Assembly: GCF_001619985.1 (NCBI RefSeq)
Contig: NW_017264205.1
Coordinates: forward strand, 434,001 to 498,000
Length of the DNA stretch: 64,000 nucleotides
Direction: 5' to 3'
From: Xylona heveae TC161
Taxonomy: Eukaryota; Ascomycota; Xylonomycetes; Xylonales; Xylonaceae
Positions 37,529-50,104 of the stretch are shown here, one piece after another. The translations under genes were made by a program, and so were the position numbers. The number at the start of each line of letters is the position of its first letter. Within the stretch, counting starts at the first letter, position 1. Under the pieces are notes generated by a model. The model saw only the letters and a list, made by a program, of their open reading frames with translations. It was not told the DNA's origin and searched no databases.

Positions 37529-38575
37529 GGTTTGTCGGTTTGTCGGTTTGTCGGTTTTCTCACTGTCATTGTACCTTCAAATGTCGGTGTAGTCTTAGTT
37601 TACCACTCTGTCCTGTATGTCCCGGTCCCTATGTCCGTGTCCTGTATGGACTTGTACGTCGTTTACAAACATGTACGTTTACAAGTATATCGTTTGAACG
37701 TTTGCAAATCTCAACTTCCACCTGGCCAAGCCATGCCAAGCCACAAGATAGATATTCCCGATGTCTTTGTCGCTGTCGGTGTCCGAAATAAAACAGCGCC
37801 CAACACCCAACTCGGGGGCATCCGGCGTGCACCCTACATACCTACCTACATATTCTATATAGTACTGCGGTGGTCAACGGGTTGTGGCTTTTATTTTATT
37901 TTTTTTTTATTTAGTCGTTTATTCATTTATTCATTTTATTTTATTTCTATTTATTTCTTTATTTATTCTATAGTGTTTAAAACGAAAATATATATATATA
38001 TATAATGTGAGAATTGCAATCGTGACTCAAACTCTCAAAATTGCTAAACTACTTTATTACTCGATATATACGTTAATACGTACGGCATGCTTTAAAATAA
38101 GAATAAAGTCATACCGCACTCGTAGCTCTTCTTTCTGAAGTGTGGAATCATACGGGATTCATGCTTTATGTTTCATATATTACCATGGCAAACGATCCCT
38201 GTTCCCGTCCCGAGTTCCCGAGACAAGAGATAGACCGCTAGTTTACTTAACTGTACCTTTCCACTGATCTCTTGGTCCATCTGCACCTCTGTACGAGCGA
38301 GGGTAGGTATTGGGATACTTGGGTGCTTAAGTAAAACGCAAACCAAATCTAAATCCTAGTTATATCTTAAATGCTAAATGGTAGCGACAGCACCAGGGCA
38401 CCAGGGCACCAGGGAGACCGGGGACCGGACCGTATCCTGTTTCCCCGATCAACGATCAACGATCAAACAAGATCAGATCCTCCCTTCCCCGCCTTCTTTT
38501 TGAACACTAAAATTTAAAGTCAGTTCTAGATTGAAGTATGCCATACACTTCGTACAAGTGTACAAGTGTACAAGT
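37529..38575. repeat. Cluster of triplicated 7-8-bp units
   Basis: Within one kilobase four independent words occur three times head-to-tail: GTTTGTCG at 37529-37556, CACCAGGG at 38390-38415, GATCAAC at 38447-38466 and GTACAAGT at 38552-38575. A further one, TTGTCCAGCG with small changes, is at 40630-40660. None is part of a longer repeat. Confidence 0.85.
37987..38004. repeat. (TA)n microsatellite
   Basis: About nine TA units in an AT-rich stretch that starts near 37,890 (TTTATTTAT words). Confidence 0.85.
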
Positions 38576-39993
38576 CTACTTTAAATCAGTTTCTGCCAAG
38601 TTATAACTACCTTGTTTCTTTGTTCTTTGTTCTTTGACCCAGAGTCTCTCCTCTTAGCGCGTTGCACCGACGGGCCGACGGACGGACAAGCCTTGTACTG
38701 TGGCTCTAGGCTAAACTCAACTTACAAGATACATCTGTAAGTTAGAAGACTATGAGGAGAACTAGACTCGGACAATTCACAATTCACAATTCGCCTCTCA
38801 CATTTCACATTGCATTTCCCCAGATTCTCACGTTCTTTATCCTGTTTATCCCCGATTCCCCGCTTCTCCGCATTCTATGCCCGTCAGTACATGTGCCTAA
38901 GGTAGGTGCCTTAGCGCCTTAGCGCCTTTGTATCTTAGTAGCTTAGAACTTAGGATCTTGGGATCTTAGACTCAACCTTGGAGTCTTGGACTTTTCGAGC
39001 CCTTTGGGCTTCGGAGCGCTCGGGGTTCGGGGCTATTCGAACGTTTGTGATTCTGGGACGTCGGGGCATAGGGATCTTGCACGTCTGCAGTAGTATACTA
39101 TACTCGTCCACATATTTTGAGACTGGGATAGAAACCTGGGGTTATTATGTGCCTTGGCGACCTACCGTAGGTGAATTAGAGACTAGAGACTCGAGACCAG
39201 TTACTACGTTCTTCAGATCTAGACTACACTACTATCTTGACAAGAAAAGAATCTGAGATTAAGTTTGACTGAAATGAGAGTAGGGAATAATAAGAGTACA
39301 TTCCGTGACATTTACATACTAGGTAGCCCTCGGTGACGGTCGTGGCGTAGGGATACAGTATTCGAGCACGACTACTCGAGACGTGGTGTAGACGTGGTCG
39401 ATGGATTTGAGACGCTGAGGCTGAGCCTGGAAAATAATATCGGATTTGATGTTGAGGCCGAGGCCAAGGCCAAAGCTGAACAATGAGAGATTGCCTCACG
39501 TGCAGATAAGTCTAGCATGGCAAGTTACTCTGAGGCTTGAAGCTCGAGAGGAGGGCATGGCGGAGGCCAGATGAAGCCACAGACCAAAAGTCAAGCCACG
39601 AGTCTCCCTATGGCTAGACCTGTGGCTATGCCCAGATGCCCACCGTACGAGTTTGTGGCTGACAGCATATTCTCCACATCTCCACATCTCCACACTCTCC
39701 ACATTTACACGAACTCTACGGCGTCCTCTCTCTTGCATACCACCATATCCACTTACACACTCACAGGTCCCTCTAGGCCTTGTATAACATGAGACAAACA
39801 CGACAAATACATCTAGCCTCAACTGCAAGTCCATGACGTTGGAATCTCTCTTCGACGTCCCTATCTGACGTAGATTCCTGATCGTCACCCTTCGACCACG
39901 GTGTCGAATTTTTAAATGAATAGTGTGTTCTAGAATGTAGATCCGGCCGATCTAAATCGTATTGTCTATCTAATGAGTTGATTTACGTCATTT

Positions 39994-40080
39994 AGATCGT
40001 GGATCGTGATCGTGGATTATGATCGTGGATCTCAAATTGTGGGTCGGGGTCATGGATCGTGGATCGCGAATCACGGATAG
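39994..40080. repeat. Degenerate GATCGTGGAT repeats
   Basis: Five or more overlapping, imperfect copies of GATCGTGGAT are packed in about 85 bp (variants GATCGTGATC, GTCATGGATC, GATCGCGAAT). They lie in the gene desert and have no coding sense. Confidence 0.8.
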
Positions 40081-40280
40081 TAAATTGTAAATTGTAAATT
40101 GGGGTACTCTAATCAAACACGTAGCATCATATCCTGCTCTATCACGTAGTCGCCATTTGTAAATTAAATTTGTAAAATATAATCCCGATGACGTCGTACT
40201 AGTGATTTTTACTCTGGGGCACAGCGACTTTTGTGCTGGGATGTACCCAGTCTGGGATGACGATGTATTCAAGGAACAAT

Positions 40281-40350
40281 GTCAACAATGGGAATGAGCT
40301 CGAAAAATGTGAATTAGGTCAATAATGGGAAACGGTGTCAATGATGGGAA
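40281..40350. repeat. Three copies of GTCAAYAATGGGAA
   Basis: Copies at 40281-40294, 40318-40331 and 40337-40350. They differ at one or two positions and are separated by 37 and 19 bp. Uneven spacing argues against simple slippage; a protein-binding cluster is possible but unproven. Confidence 0.7.
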
Positions 40351-43300
40351 AAGCATGTATAGTACAGTCGAATGGATATGGCAATGTTTAAGATTTAAAT
40401 AGATTTGTCTGAGATGTCTCTGTATCTAATTAAACAGACACAAAAGGTGGTTTTTGTGGATTGATCGAGACATGTTTCGGCTGTGGATACAGGTGGAATG
40501 GGTTTGGTTTGGTATGAGTGAGGTACTGTATGTTGGGGAAGTGTAGTTATGCGTCGCTTGTATTCCTACCTGTAGTACACTGGTTGGCGGTGGGGTTTGG
40601 GTTATTCGGTGAGGTACAGTAGTGAGCTTGTTGTCCAGCGGTTGTCCAGCGCTTGTCCAGTTTACTAAGACTGTAAAACATACTTCAAAAGATTATTTAC
40701 TGGTTCTTTGTTATTAAATTTCTTGGATTCTTGCAATTGATATCTGTGCGCATGTCTTTATGCAATATAATTCGTAAGTAACGTGTATAATGAAATGCTC
40801 TACATGGGGAACGAGAAGCCCGTGGGTCTCAGCTTATCCATCTACTAATCCTGTGCAATATCATCCCTGTGACCTGACGATAAGCAGGCAATAATTACGT
40901 CCACCTGACCAAATGGCTCAACTACAGAGCCTTAGAGCCTCAGAGGTGACAGCGGGACTGGCGCGCATCAGACAACATAATTTTTGTCAGCAGTATTAGT
41001 CTACCCCGTACCCCACGCAGTAAGACGGTACTCCGTAGGGTAGTTAGTGTCGGGAACTAATCGGTAACTAAATTACGGCCAACCAACGTCGAAATCCGGG
41101 GTAACTTTACTACTTACCAATATGACGACCCTGACAGCACTGCGCCGTCATCAGAAAGTAAGACGGGTAATTAGACAGACACGCAGATAGGTCGGTGACC
41201 TTGAAGACAACCAGCCGCTTCAAGTGTCAGATTTAGTCTCGAGTGTCAGACCGCATATTGTCCACACAACAACACTACAGTGGTAGAAGAACAAAGTGAA
41301 GAATGCATCAGCGGAAAGAGTGTACTGTACCCCACACGGAGTATACCCCATAAAGAGTAATAACGTAAGACGGAAAATATCTTCATTCACAACGGCTATT
41401 CATGTTAGAGGCAAGGTAATAGTGGCGATGACGGGTAATATCAGTGCGTAATCATGGAAACACTCCATTCGACTCATCGGGTACTCCGTAGACATACCAT
41501 AAAGCATGGACACCATCATCCCCTCGGCCGAAGGGAAAAGGGAGCGATCGTCATGATGATCTTCGTCAAGCTTGGACATCATGTTCGCGAGTGACGGCAG
41601 ACACCAGCCCTACTTGTGTATCCACCACGATGCTCTTCAGCCCGGGCCCTTTCTCAGGTCTATCTTCTTTTGTTCGTTCAGCCTTATTTTCAGGTCGGAT
41701 AATTCTTCGTGTTATGATATGATGCAACAATGATAGTGACATTGACAGTAACACTCCACTTTGTAATGTGTAGAGTACTTAGCCTGTTCAATAGTGGTTC
41801 TTGTTGCAGTACAACCAAATACTCAAAATGACGTCCATTAACTAGCAATAAACTTGAGAATGACAGACCCAGAAAATTGAAATGTGGTCGTTATCGAACG
41901 ACGATGACAGCGAGGCAGTGCAGTGAGTCCAGGTAGACGTCATATGTGTAAGGTAAATTACCTGTTCTGAGGATTATTTCCTGTGCTAGCTGAGCTTTGA
42001 GGTCCAGCGGTACAAGAGCAATACTTGTGGAAATTGGGATAATTGGCTTTGAGACAGATGATTTAATATGACTGAGATCGGTGCACAGTAGAGTACAAAT
42101 ATTTACTTGGGAGGAAACCACCAGAATGTTTCACTTTCAGCACAGTACAACGCCATGTTCACTGGATATTTGCTGAGGCTGGCTTGACTGACACATGCTT
42201 ATCAACTGTCAAGCTGAGAGGGTACGCAAAGGTACTTTGCCAAGTGCAGAGGATGATTAATGGATCAGTAATACAGCGATGCAACGTAGTGGACATTGTG
42301 GCTGACGATACGGTGTAGCATATCAGTGAGCCAGTTGGGTGCGCCGCTGTAATTGGGCTCGGTTATAGCCATAGCTGTAGGTTTCCACTGACACGTCGGT
42401 AAGCCGCCATCGATACTGTCCTGTACGCTACGAGACTCGAAGCCAAGGCAAAGACAGCTCAGTTGAACAACAGGATTTCAATTAAGTTTGAAGTGTCAGA
42501 GAAGCGGTATCATCCCTATTGGCACTGCTTCCATGCCCAACTATAAAATATCAATAAATGCAGTGAAATGTAATGTTCTTGGGCGCCTTTATTGCTTGTG
42601 ACCGTGGACAACACATCAGGTTTTACTCCCCGATATCGGCCACCATTACCGTACTGTGGGATTGGATATACCTAATAGAGTAGGTCTAACAGCTTGTGAT
42701 TTCCATTGCATTGCAGGGCGCCACGGTTGTCCATGGACCACAACAGCTTGCCAGACAGCATGGTGGCTTATCGGATGGATGCCGGATAAGTTGCCGTTCA
42801 TGCATGGCAGGATAGCACAAAGTTAAATTATTGATCCCATGCTTAGATTTCCCTTTCAAAGCATGGCAATGCGTGGCGGATGCGGACGCACTGCCAGATC
42901 AGAGGAAAGGATTGACTTAGAGTTTGTTGGGTGAAGTTTGGTCGCTTGGCTTTACCTCAGCCCGCGTTGTCTGTAGCGGGTATAGAGTTAGGCGGTCAGT
43001 AACTTACCTTACCTACAGTGTATACTTGGCAAAGATCTGGCCGAGAAAACCCTGGCAGACTAAAGTTAAGTAAAGTTCAACTAATGTAGCTCACTTCGGC
43101 CCGTTCGCTACCCGTGGGTCTAGTTATACTAATCAACTTAACTTTTCGCTTCCCGTAGAATTAGTCTCTTAGGTAGTTCTAGCCCCCCAGGTCCCCCGCA
43201 AATTAAGTTGACCCTTTGTGATAGCCGGTCACCTGTAGTTAAATACCTAGACAATTAACCAGTCAATACTGCGGTGCTACTATATAGCAAGAACACTACC

Positions 43301-46300
43301 GACAGTTTGGATCCCCGAAATAAAAGTTGCAAAAGGCATGTATATCTCAAATTGTAGAGCATGGCGACACAGGCGGTGAGTCAAGGCATTTGACCCGATA
43401 TATCAATTCCCACGACACTGGGTCCAGATTACACTGCATGCGATGGGACTGTCCTTGCTGTCCTATAGATTGCTAGTATACCACCACGCGTAACATGGTC
43501 GCTACCCATACCATCCCATACCGTCCCTCTTATCTCGCGTTGCCCAGATAGCGATGCAGTGGAGATCATAATACTCAAGAGGCTTGCTGAACTGAATCAG
43601 ACGTCTAATTCAATCGTCAGCCCGTGGTACCGCAACGTGCCTGAGTTTTCTATTTCCATATCGTATACTACAAACCATCGTATTCTTGATATCCTATCAA
43701 ACATAGGGACATATATAGTATAAGACAATCACATCACCATCACATACACACTGGGTTATGCAATCTACTGGTCAAAATTCGATACGTTTCTCAAACCAGG
43801 CGCGCCAAGTGGCGTTTTCATGGCATTAGGGCGTTCCTGGCCCGCTGGCCCGCTGGATCCGCGACTAGGGGCCTAGTAAACTCGTAGACTAACGTTAGAC
43901 CCATACAAGGGGGGAAATAGTGATAGCCAGACGGGTAGAGATCTGATCTTTTGTGGAATACCAGTAGTACGTAGTGCGCTCCACATGGTCCGTGGCTACT
44001 ACGTACTGTTAATTAGACAAAGCCACCACGATGGAACTTATGCAGAGCGGCTGGATCCCCGAAGCAGGCTTGATCAAGTTTCGCACTGTGGCGTTTGACA
44101 TTTGTGTTTGGCGTTTGGCGGCTGGCGTTCTGGCGTGGACCCTCGTCAGCTGGCGTTCTGGTTTTGTGCTCTTTTGCTCTTTGGGCTTCGAGCTTTGGGC
44201 TTTGGGCTGTCAAGTTGTCGCTGCATACGGAACACTGGCGACGGGATGGCTGACAGGGTCGGAGGGCCCGGATGGATGCCGTAGTACGCGTACGCGTTGG
44301 CAGTGGCTTTGGCGGAACTCTGTATGTTTTGAGGCGTACGGTGTCCTGTAGCATATTTGCTTTGCTTTTGTTTTTATCGTTACTTTTAGTTCCTCGATAT
44401 CCTGTCATAGTGTATTATCACCTCCATATAATCAATATCTTCTAATATACTATTATTACCATGTACGAGATGACTGTGTTCTTCAATGATTTCACTGTCT
44501 CGGACACGGTATTGTCGTACCGTTACTGCATGTAATATGTTGTAGTCGTATAAATTATGCCGTATCCGTATGAGAAAAGTAGAGCATGTATTGCTCTTTT
44601 ATCCCCATTGTCTCCTCGTCAGCCAAGTATCCAAAAGTATCTCAGTATCTCAGGTAAAGTTAGTGCAAGTACCATACCTACCATACCTCAGTTCAGCTAC
44701 CCCGAAAACCCCACGGGTATGTTACAGGACTCTTAATTCAGGGTCCAGGTGGTCCGGAAATCTCATCCGGTTCTTGGAAATTCTGAAATTCTGGGGTCTA
44801 GTCTCCATCCAGCCACCCCCCTCATGTCTGACCTTTTCTTTTTCTTTTCTTTGTCTGAGTTGCTCTGTGCTCACCCACACACACATCACCGGTGTCCCGT
44901 TTGCCCCGTGTTTCGGTCCCGAGAGCGGGTACACATGTTCATCTTGTTTTGTAGGTAGTATCTTAATGCCTGCCACGGTAGGAGCTTTACAGGATTTACA
45001 GCATTCAAGGATTACCAACGCTTACAATCTGACTAGAGTTTATCTGCACTGTGGCACACCATGCGACCCCAATCCCACAGGAAACCATATCACACACACT
45101 CTCTCTCATTCACCGAGACCCCAATAAACCCCACGGGGGGTTTGGTCAAGTGTAGCACTACCTCCGTACCGATTGATCCAACCCACTGGACCCGGATTCT
45201 CGGGGACAGCGGAGAGGCGTCGGGGGCTGACCAAGATCCTAGGCAGGTTACAGGTTGCATGTTGCATTTTGCATGACATTTTTTTTGTCGGTGTGAGATT
45301 TACTCGCGGTGCTGTTCGCTGTTTTTGCTGCCTACCTAGTTTCGCTGAGTCAAACAGTTCAATCCAATCCAATCCACCGTACCGTATCATTTGTCGTTTT
45401 TCCTTTTGTGCCCCAGCTCAAGACTTGGCACACAGTAATCCAAGGGATTAAGATTTCCATTCAGACAGGGGGACGGGGGGGAGAGGGCCAGGTCAGGGTC
45501 CGTGTGAAAGTGGCGGCGGCGCGATGGCGGCGTTGGGCGGTGGGCAATCTCTGTGAATCACACACACGGGCCTTGGAAATAATAACACCCACACATTGTT
45601 GTACAGTACAGTACATTACATGTAAGCTGTAATAAAGAAAAAAAGACAGCAAAAAAGCACACACGCACACAAGCCCCGGACCAGACCCTTTGTATGCTCA
45701 CGGACTGGACTGGACCGGGGGGGAGCAGTAAGTATTGCAAAGCAAAGCAACACGCAAACACAAAAAAACTATAAAGAACTCCGAGGGGGGGCGGCGCAGG
45801 ACACGGTAAACATAAAATCTCACCGTGATCCTCCTTTTTCCTTCCCCTTTACAGCCGTTCATCCTATATTTGACTTTTCCGTTCGTTTCCGCTCGCCCAG
45901 AGTCAAGAGTGCAAAAAGCTCAGAGTCAAAGAATTTAATATAATATCCCGGCAGCACAAACGGATTTGGGAGCTGATCTTCGCTCCCATTGTCGTCATTT
46001 GTTTTTGGACAACATACATACCGTACACATCCACATCCCCACCGCACATACATACATACATAAGTTACAGCGAGTCGGTGTCCGAAAATAAAAGGAGTCC
46101 AGCCTTACACAACACACTATATACTGTGGGCATATATTATTACGAACGCTACGATATCAACAGCGACAATCAACATCAGAATTTACGACTACAAAAAAAA
46201 TTCGACCCACATTTTTTTCAAATTACAATATAATTTATCTGTGATTACTTACCATTTGTATATCAACATACGATTTAATTATTCGGACCTATTCGTTTAG

Positions 46301-46653
46301 CTTGGATCACTCAAGTGACTCACACCACATCACACGCCATACACTGTACACGCTACAAACCATCCGTTGACGATATTCCGATAATCCCTCAAACCCCTCA
46401 AAAGTCGCGCGCGCGCATACACAAATACACGCGCTACGCAGAGGCCAGGGTGACTCTACCGCCATTGCCGTCATCCAGTCCAAGGCAACAAAATAAGGGG
46501 GAAACAAAAAAAAATATAATCTCGTCGCTGTCCTCAAACGCCTGGCTTCTTCACCTACTGCTTCAACAGGTAAATCGCGTACTGTGATCCAGTAACGCGA
46601 CAAATAATTCGACAGACTACCGAAAAAATAAATAAATAAAAGAGAACAACAAA

Positions 46654-47079
46654 ATGCCATTCACCGATTCTCCATCAAGTTCGCCCATCTCCTTTTACAA
46701 GCGATCTCCCGGGTCTTCGCCAGTAGATTCGCTCGTCGATCTTACTCCGCGGCCATCGTCAACAAGTTCGCAGCGCTCTTGCGCACACCCGTCGTGGCCC
46801 CGACGCAGCTCGCTCTCGGAGGTACCCTCCAGTGAGCCCAGCGCGTACATTTCAGACGCAGATCTGTTTCCAGACGTCTTCGACACGGATGCCGAGCCTT
46901 CTTCCCCAAGAACATCCAGCGGCATGATTGACGTCAACGTGCTTGCGCTCAACCCGCTTCCGTGGTGCTCCGGTCAACAACAGCAACAGCCGGAGAAGAA
47001 GCGCCGACGGAGCTCGAGCTCTCGCAAGCATCGCAGACCTTCCAAGCCCATGACTCCCATTTCGGAGATCCCAGAGTGA
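46654..47079 (+). CDS. Small Ser-rich fungal protein of unknown function
   Basis: A 141-aa single-exon frame, MPFTDSPSSSPISFYKRSPG to PMTPISEIPE. The composition is Ser/Pro-rich with a strongly basic segment near the C-terminus (KKRRRSSSSRKHRRPSKPMT), a likely nuclear localisation signal. The ordered elements WPRRSSLSE, SEPSAYISDADLFPD and RKHRRPSKPMTPISE match, to my memory, a family of short Pezizomycotina proteins with the same start, a YxSDxDLFP motif and this tail; I do not know a function. The start has a clean A-rich context (ACAACAAAATGCC). A possible 46-nt leader intron lies just upstream (46570-46615: GTAAAT donor, GACAG acceptor). It stands alone, with 10 kb of gene-free DNA upstream and 3 kb downstream. 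Confidence 0.72.
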   Translation: MPFTDSPSSSPISFYKRSPGSSPVDSLVDLTPRPSSTSSQRSCAHPSWPRRSSLSEVPSSEPSAYISDADLFPDVFDTDAEPSSPRTSSGMIDVNVLALNPLPWCSGQQQQQPEKKRRRSSSSRKHRRPSKPMTPISEIPE

Positions 47080-50000
47080 GAGGGACATGGAGAGGCCATT
47101 GGAGCAGAGTGAAGTAATTGCTCGTGTTTCAGGTTAGTTGCTCTGACGACTGGTATTCGAGGTCAATGTACTAATGTCAATGTACTTCCTTAGACACGAT
47201 ATGATTCATGGCGAATCGCAGAATAGAGAAAAGAAAAGACTCATGCTCTTCCGCACAAGACAGTACGGCAAAGCACAGCGTGATGTCGCTCATATCACGA
47301 GCCTCGCCGCTGTCGCCGGCATCAGGATGGACGCCACAGATGGCAGCCACTAAAGCCAGTCACTTTGCTAAGAAATGACTGGCATAAAGAGAATCGAGTC
47401 TCTGTTTCGAATCAGGGCTAGGACCTTGTGCTGAGGCACAAGGTTCAGTCATCAAGAAACGGCTCTGTGTGGCGTCCAGGCACCATGTACGGATCGACAT
47501 GGAGTGACAGTGATGGCTCATATTATCGCTGCTTCTCTTATCACCAGTTATGGTGTCCGTTGGGGAAATGAGAGAAAACGGCTCAGCGAGAGAAATAAAT
47601 GACGAGCTTGGACGGGGTTGGCCGGATGGGCCGAAGTCACGGTCCACGGCCTGGGTGGGCCGCATTTTAGCGCGGGCGCGTAAATTGGGCCGAGGAAACG
47701 ATTCGGCATCATCATCACAAGGTGTGATGAGAAAGTCACGTCCTCTTGTACCCAATCATTTTCTGTTTTTTTGCTGTCGCAAATGATACCCTTGTTGGAG
47801 TTTTTGATTGGAATCTGAATTTTGATTTGGCAAATGATTGGAGTTAAGCAGAGACGGTTTAAATCGTCCATGGGATACCCTTGCTTGGCTTTTTTTCCAT
47901 TTTCGGGTCTGTTTTTGGACATGTCGTGGCATCTCGCCCTCTCGCCCGCGTGCTTTTGATCGCATTGGTTGCCTTGAGGAGGTACCTAGATAATGAGGCG
48001 CGCATCTTCTAGAATCTTTCGGAGCGGTGTTCAGACGCTCAAGTCAGCAATAGTAAATTAATGTTAATTTTATGTTCGGATAAACTCCTCGCAATAGAGT
48101 GCTGTGCTGTGCAGAGCCTTGACCTTAGTACTGATAAGTGATACAAGTGGTCTGTGATCGTCTGAGAGAAGGGTTCAGATGTGAAGAGGAGGACTTGGTC
48201 GCATTGGACCCACATCTCCACATGGACAAGGCAGATGTCGGAACGGGACAACGGGAGGGTCCCGTACTGTCCACGGGACGAAAGACGGCGGTCAGCAATG
48301 GCGCGGTGACGGAGATTCCTTAAGCAGTTAGCCTATGGGGCAAAACGACGATTCAGCAGCTTTGCTGAGTGTTTGAACCATTCTGATCGTCGTTACGCTA
48401 TTCCAGCGAAGAGACCACTCTCTGCTGCGTGCACTAATCAAACGAACAAATTTTTTTGGAGAATTTGATCGATGCATCGCTGGATGCTCTGAGTTGTACC
48501 TACATTTCAATTCCTGCAGTGCTCGCCATTCAGAGGTTACAGCACATCGTGCTCCATTTCCTTCGGCAAGGGCGAGTGTTTGATGTGTGACAACGTGACC
48601 TGCGATGATACCGAGAGAGCGGGCCTCGCCTCGAGCAGCGCCTGATAGCTCTTGGAGCCCAAGGATACTGCGGTGTAAAGCTGATGCATAGCTATCCTCA
48701 TCTTACTTGTCAGAAGTAGAAATGAAAATGCAGAAAGGGCACGAGAAATGTCCTGCTACTGAACCCATTCCTAGGTGTGCTGTGCCCGCGCTTATTTCCA
48801 AAATTCGAGGTTAAAAGCTGAGCGCGGCAGACAATGAGGTGAGACCTGCGTCTAAGATAGAGGAAACTTCAAGCAGGTCACAAAAATAGGGACAAGACTT
48901 TGGTTTGGAAGTTACAAATATGCAGCCAAAGTAATTTCCCAGCCAGGTCAGAAAGGGACCAAGGGCTGAAGGACTTTATCGCGAGGAAATTCTTGTGACG
49001 GAGGGCAATTGGAACCCGATAGCGATGAGCAAAGAAAGAGGGGCGTTTTGCAACAGGGTCGCTAGTCTATCCAGGTTAGAGACCGATTTGGCCGCCCGTA
49101 GTTCGTCCCCCCGCAGACCCAATGATTGACCCTAATACAGCATTTTCCCCATCCATGCCCCTTTCGTCAAACTCGGCGGACCCGTGTCATTGGGTTTCCT
49201 GATTGATTATCGACGTCCCTGACCTGCCGGTCTGTCAATTGATCACACCCGCCCCCCATGCTTGTTCTGAACCAACATCGTCCAGTACACTCAAGGTCCC
49301 ATGTCAACATGAGACCTGTAGTACTGGTCTCGATGCCTATCCTCGGCAAAGATCCAGTTTGACAATAGATTCCGTCCTGACCTCCCCTTTTCAAAAACGA
49401 GTTCTGGTTGGCTCCTTGCAAAGCCTGGATGTTTCTTGCTCGTATGCACAATCTTCCATTTAGAAGCGGAGGGCTACCATACCTCCTCTTCTTTCCGCCG
49501 TTTGTGTTGGTCTGGGGGCCGCCACTCGAGCTCCAGAGTAGGTTTCCAGACTTTCAGTTCATCTGATATTATGTTGCACTGGTTGGATTTGAAGCTTTAA
49601 TGTTCGGTCTGCTTGGCCTGTTCAGCATAAAACGAATTTGCTGTTGTTAAGTATTGCCCAGGTTATTGGCTTTGGCCGGATATCTCCTCTTATCGTACCA
49701 TATGCATCAAGGTTCGTACTGCATGGCTAATTCCTCCCACGCAGCCACACTGGTGCACTCCACCTCAGTGGTGCGGCGCTTAGTTGTGCCGAATATGGCG
49801 GCTCAGGCTTCCTGCCACCCCTAAATAAGCTGCAGTGCTATGTATAACCTGTGCTGAGTGTTCGACACAGGCGCATCTCGTGCCGTTCCACGCAGTCCGC
49901 GCAGAGTACGCAGTCTTAGTTCAAGCTTTTTTGGAGCCTTTCTCACCGAATGTTTCTGAGGTAGGTGGCCAAAAGTCGCATCTTCAGGAAGATTGAATCT

Positions 50001-50104
50001 CTTCCTGTACTGCTTATGTGGAGTTCAATGAGCTATACCTTTCGTTTGCTGTCGGCAATCTGACAGATTTCAGGCGCCTCCACGATTGAGCCTTTGTCGA
50101 CGAC
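47080..50104. other. 3.0-kb spacer, no gene seen
   Basis: Between the small Ser-rich gene and the WD40 gene. The longest frames (about 130 codons, minus strand near 47,360-47,920) have no recognisable domain and no plausible exon partners. Base composition is even and no repeats stand out. The last few hundred bases should carry the WD40 gene promoter and leader. Confidence 0.6.

Larger units (their letters stand above)
36419..46653. other. 10.2-kb gene desert
   Basis: No gene, RNA gene or mobile element could be supported on either strand. Frames are short, without domains, and mostly close within 100 codons. The sequence is rich in short words typical of Aspergillus-like spacers (TACTCCGTA, ACCTTACC, CTTAGCGCC) and in tiny tandem triplications of 7-10 bp (separate entry). 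The first 600 bp are the TFB4 3' side. Everything from about 38 kb onward may serve as upstream DNA of the small gene at 46654, which would make it an exceptionally long regulatory region (inference). Confidence 0.65.

Noticed and set aside
44013-45632. Group of 90-185-codon frames on both strands in the gene desert
   Set aside because: Composition is Cys/Trp/Pro-scattered without domains, frames overlap on both strands, and no in-phase exon chain could be built.
47360-47922. Two overlapping minus-strand frames of 124-131 codons
   Set aside because: No motif, no plausible splice partners and overlap with each other in different frames; random open frames of this size are expected in 3 kb.
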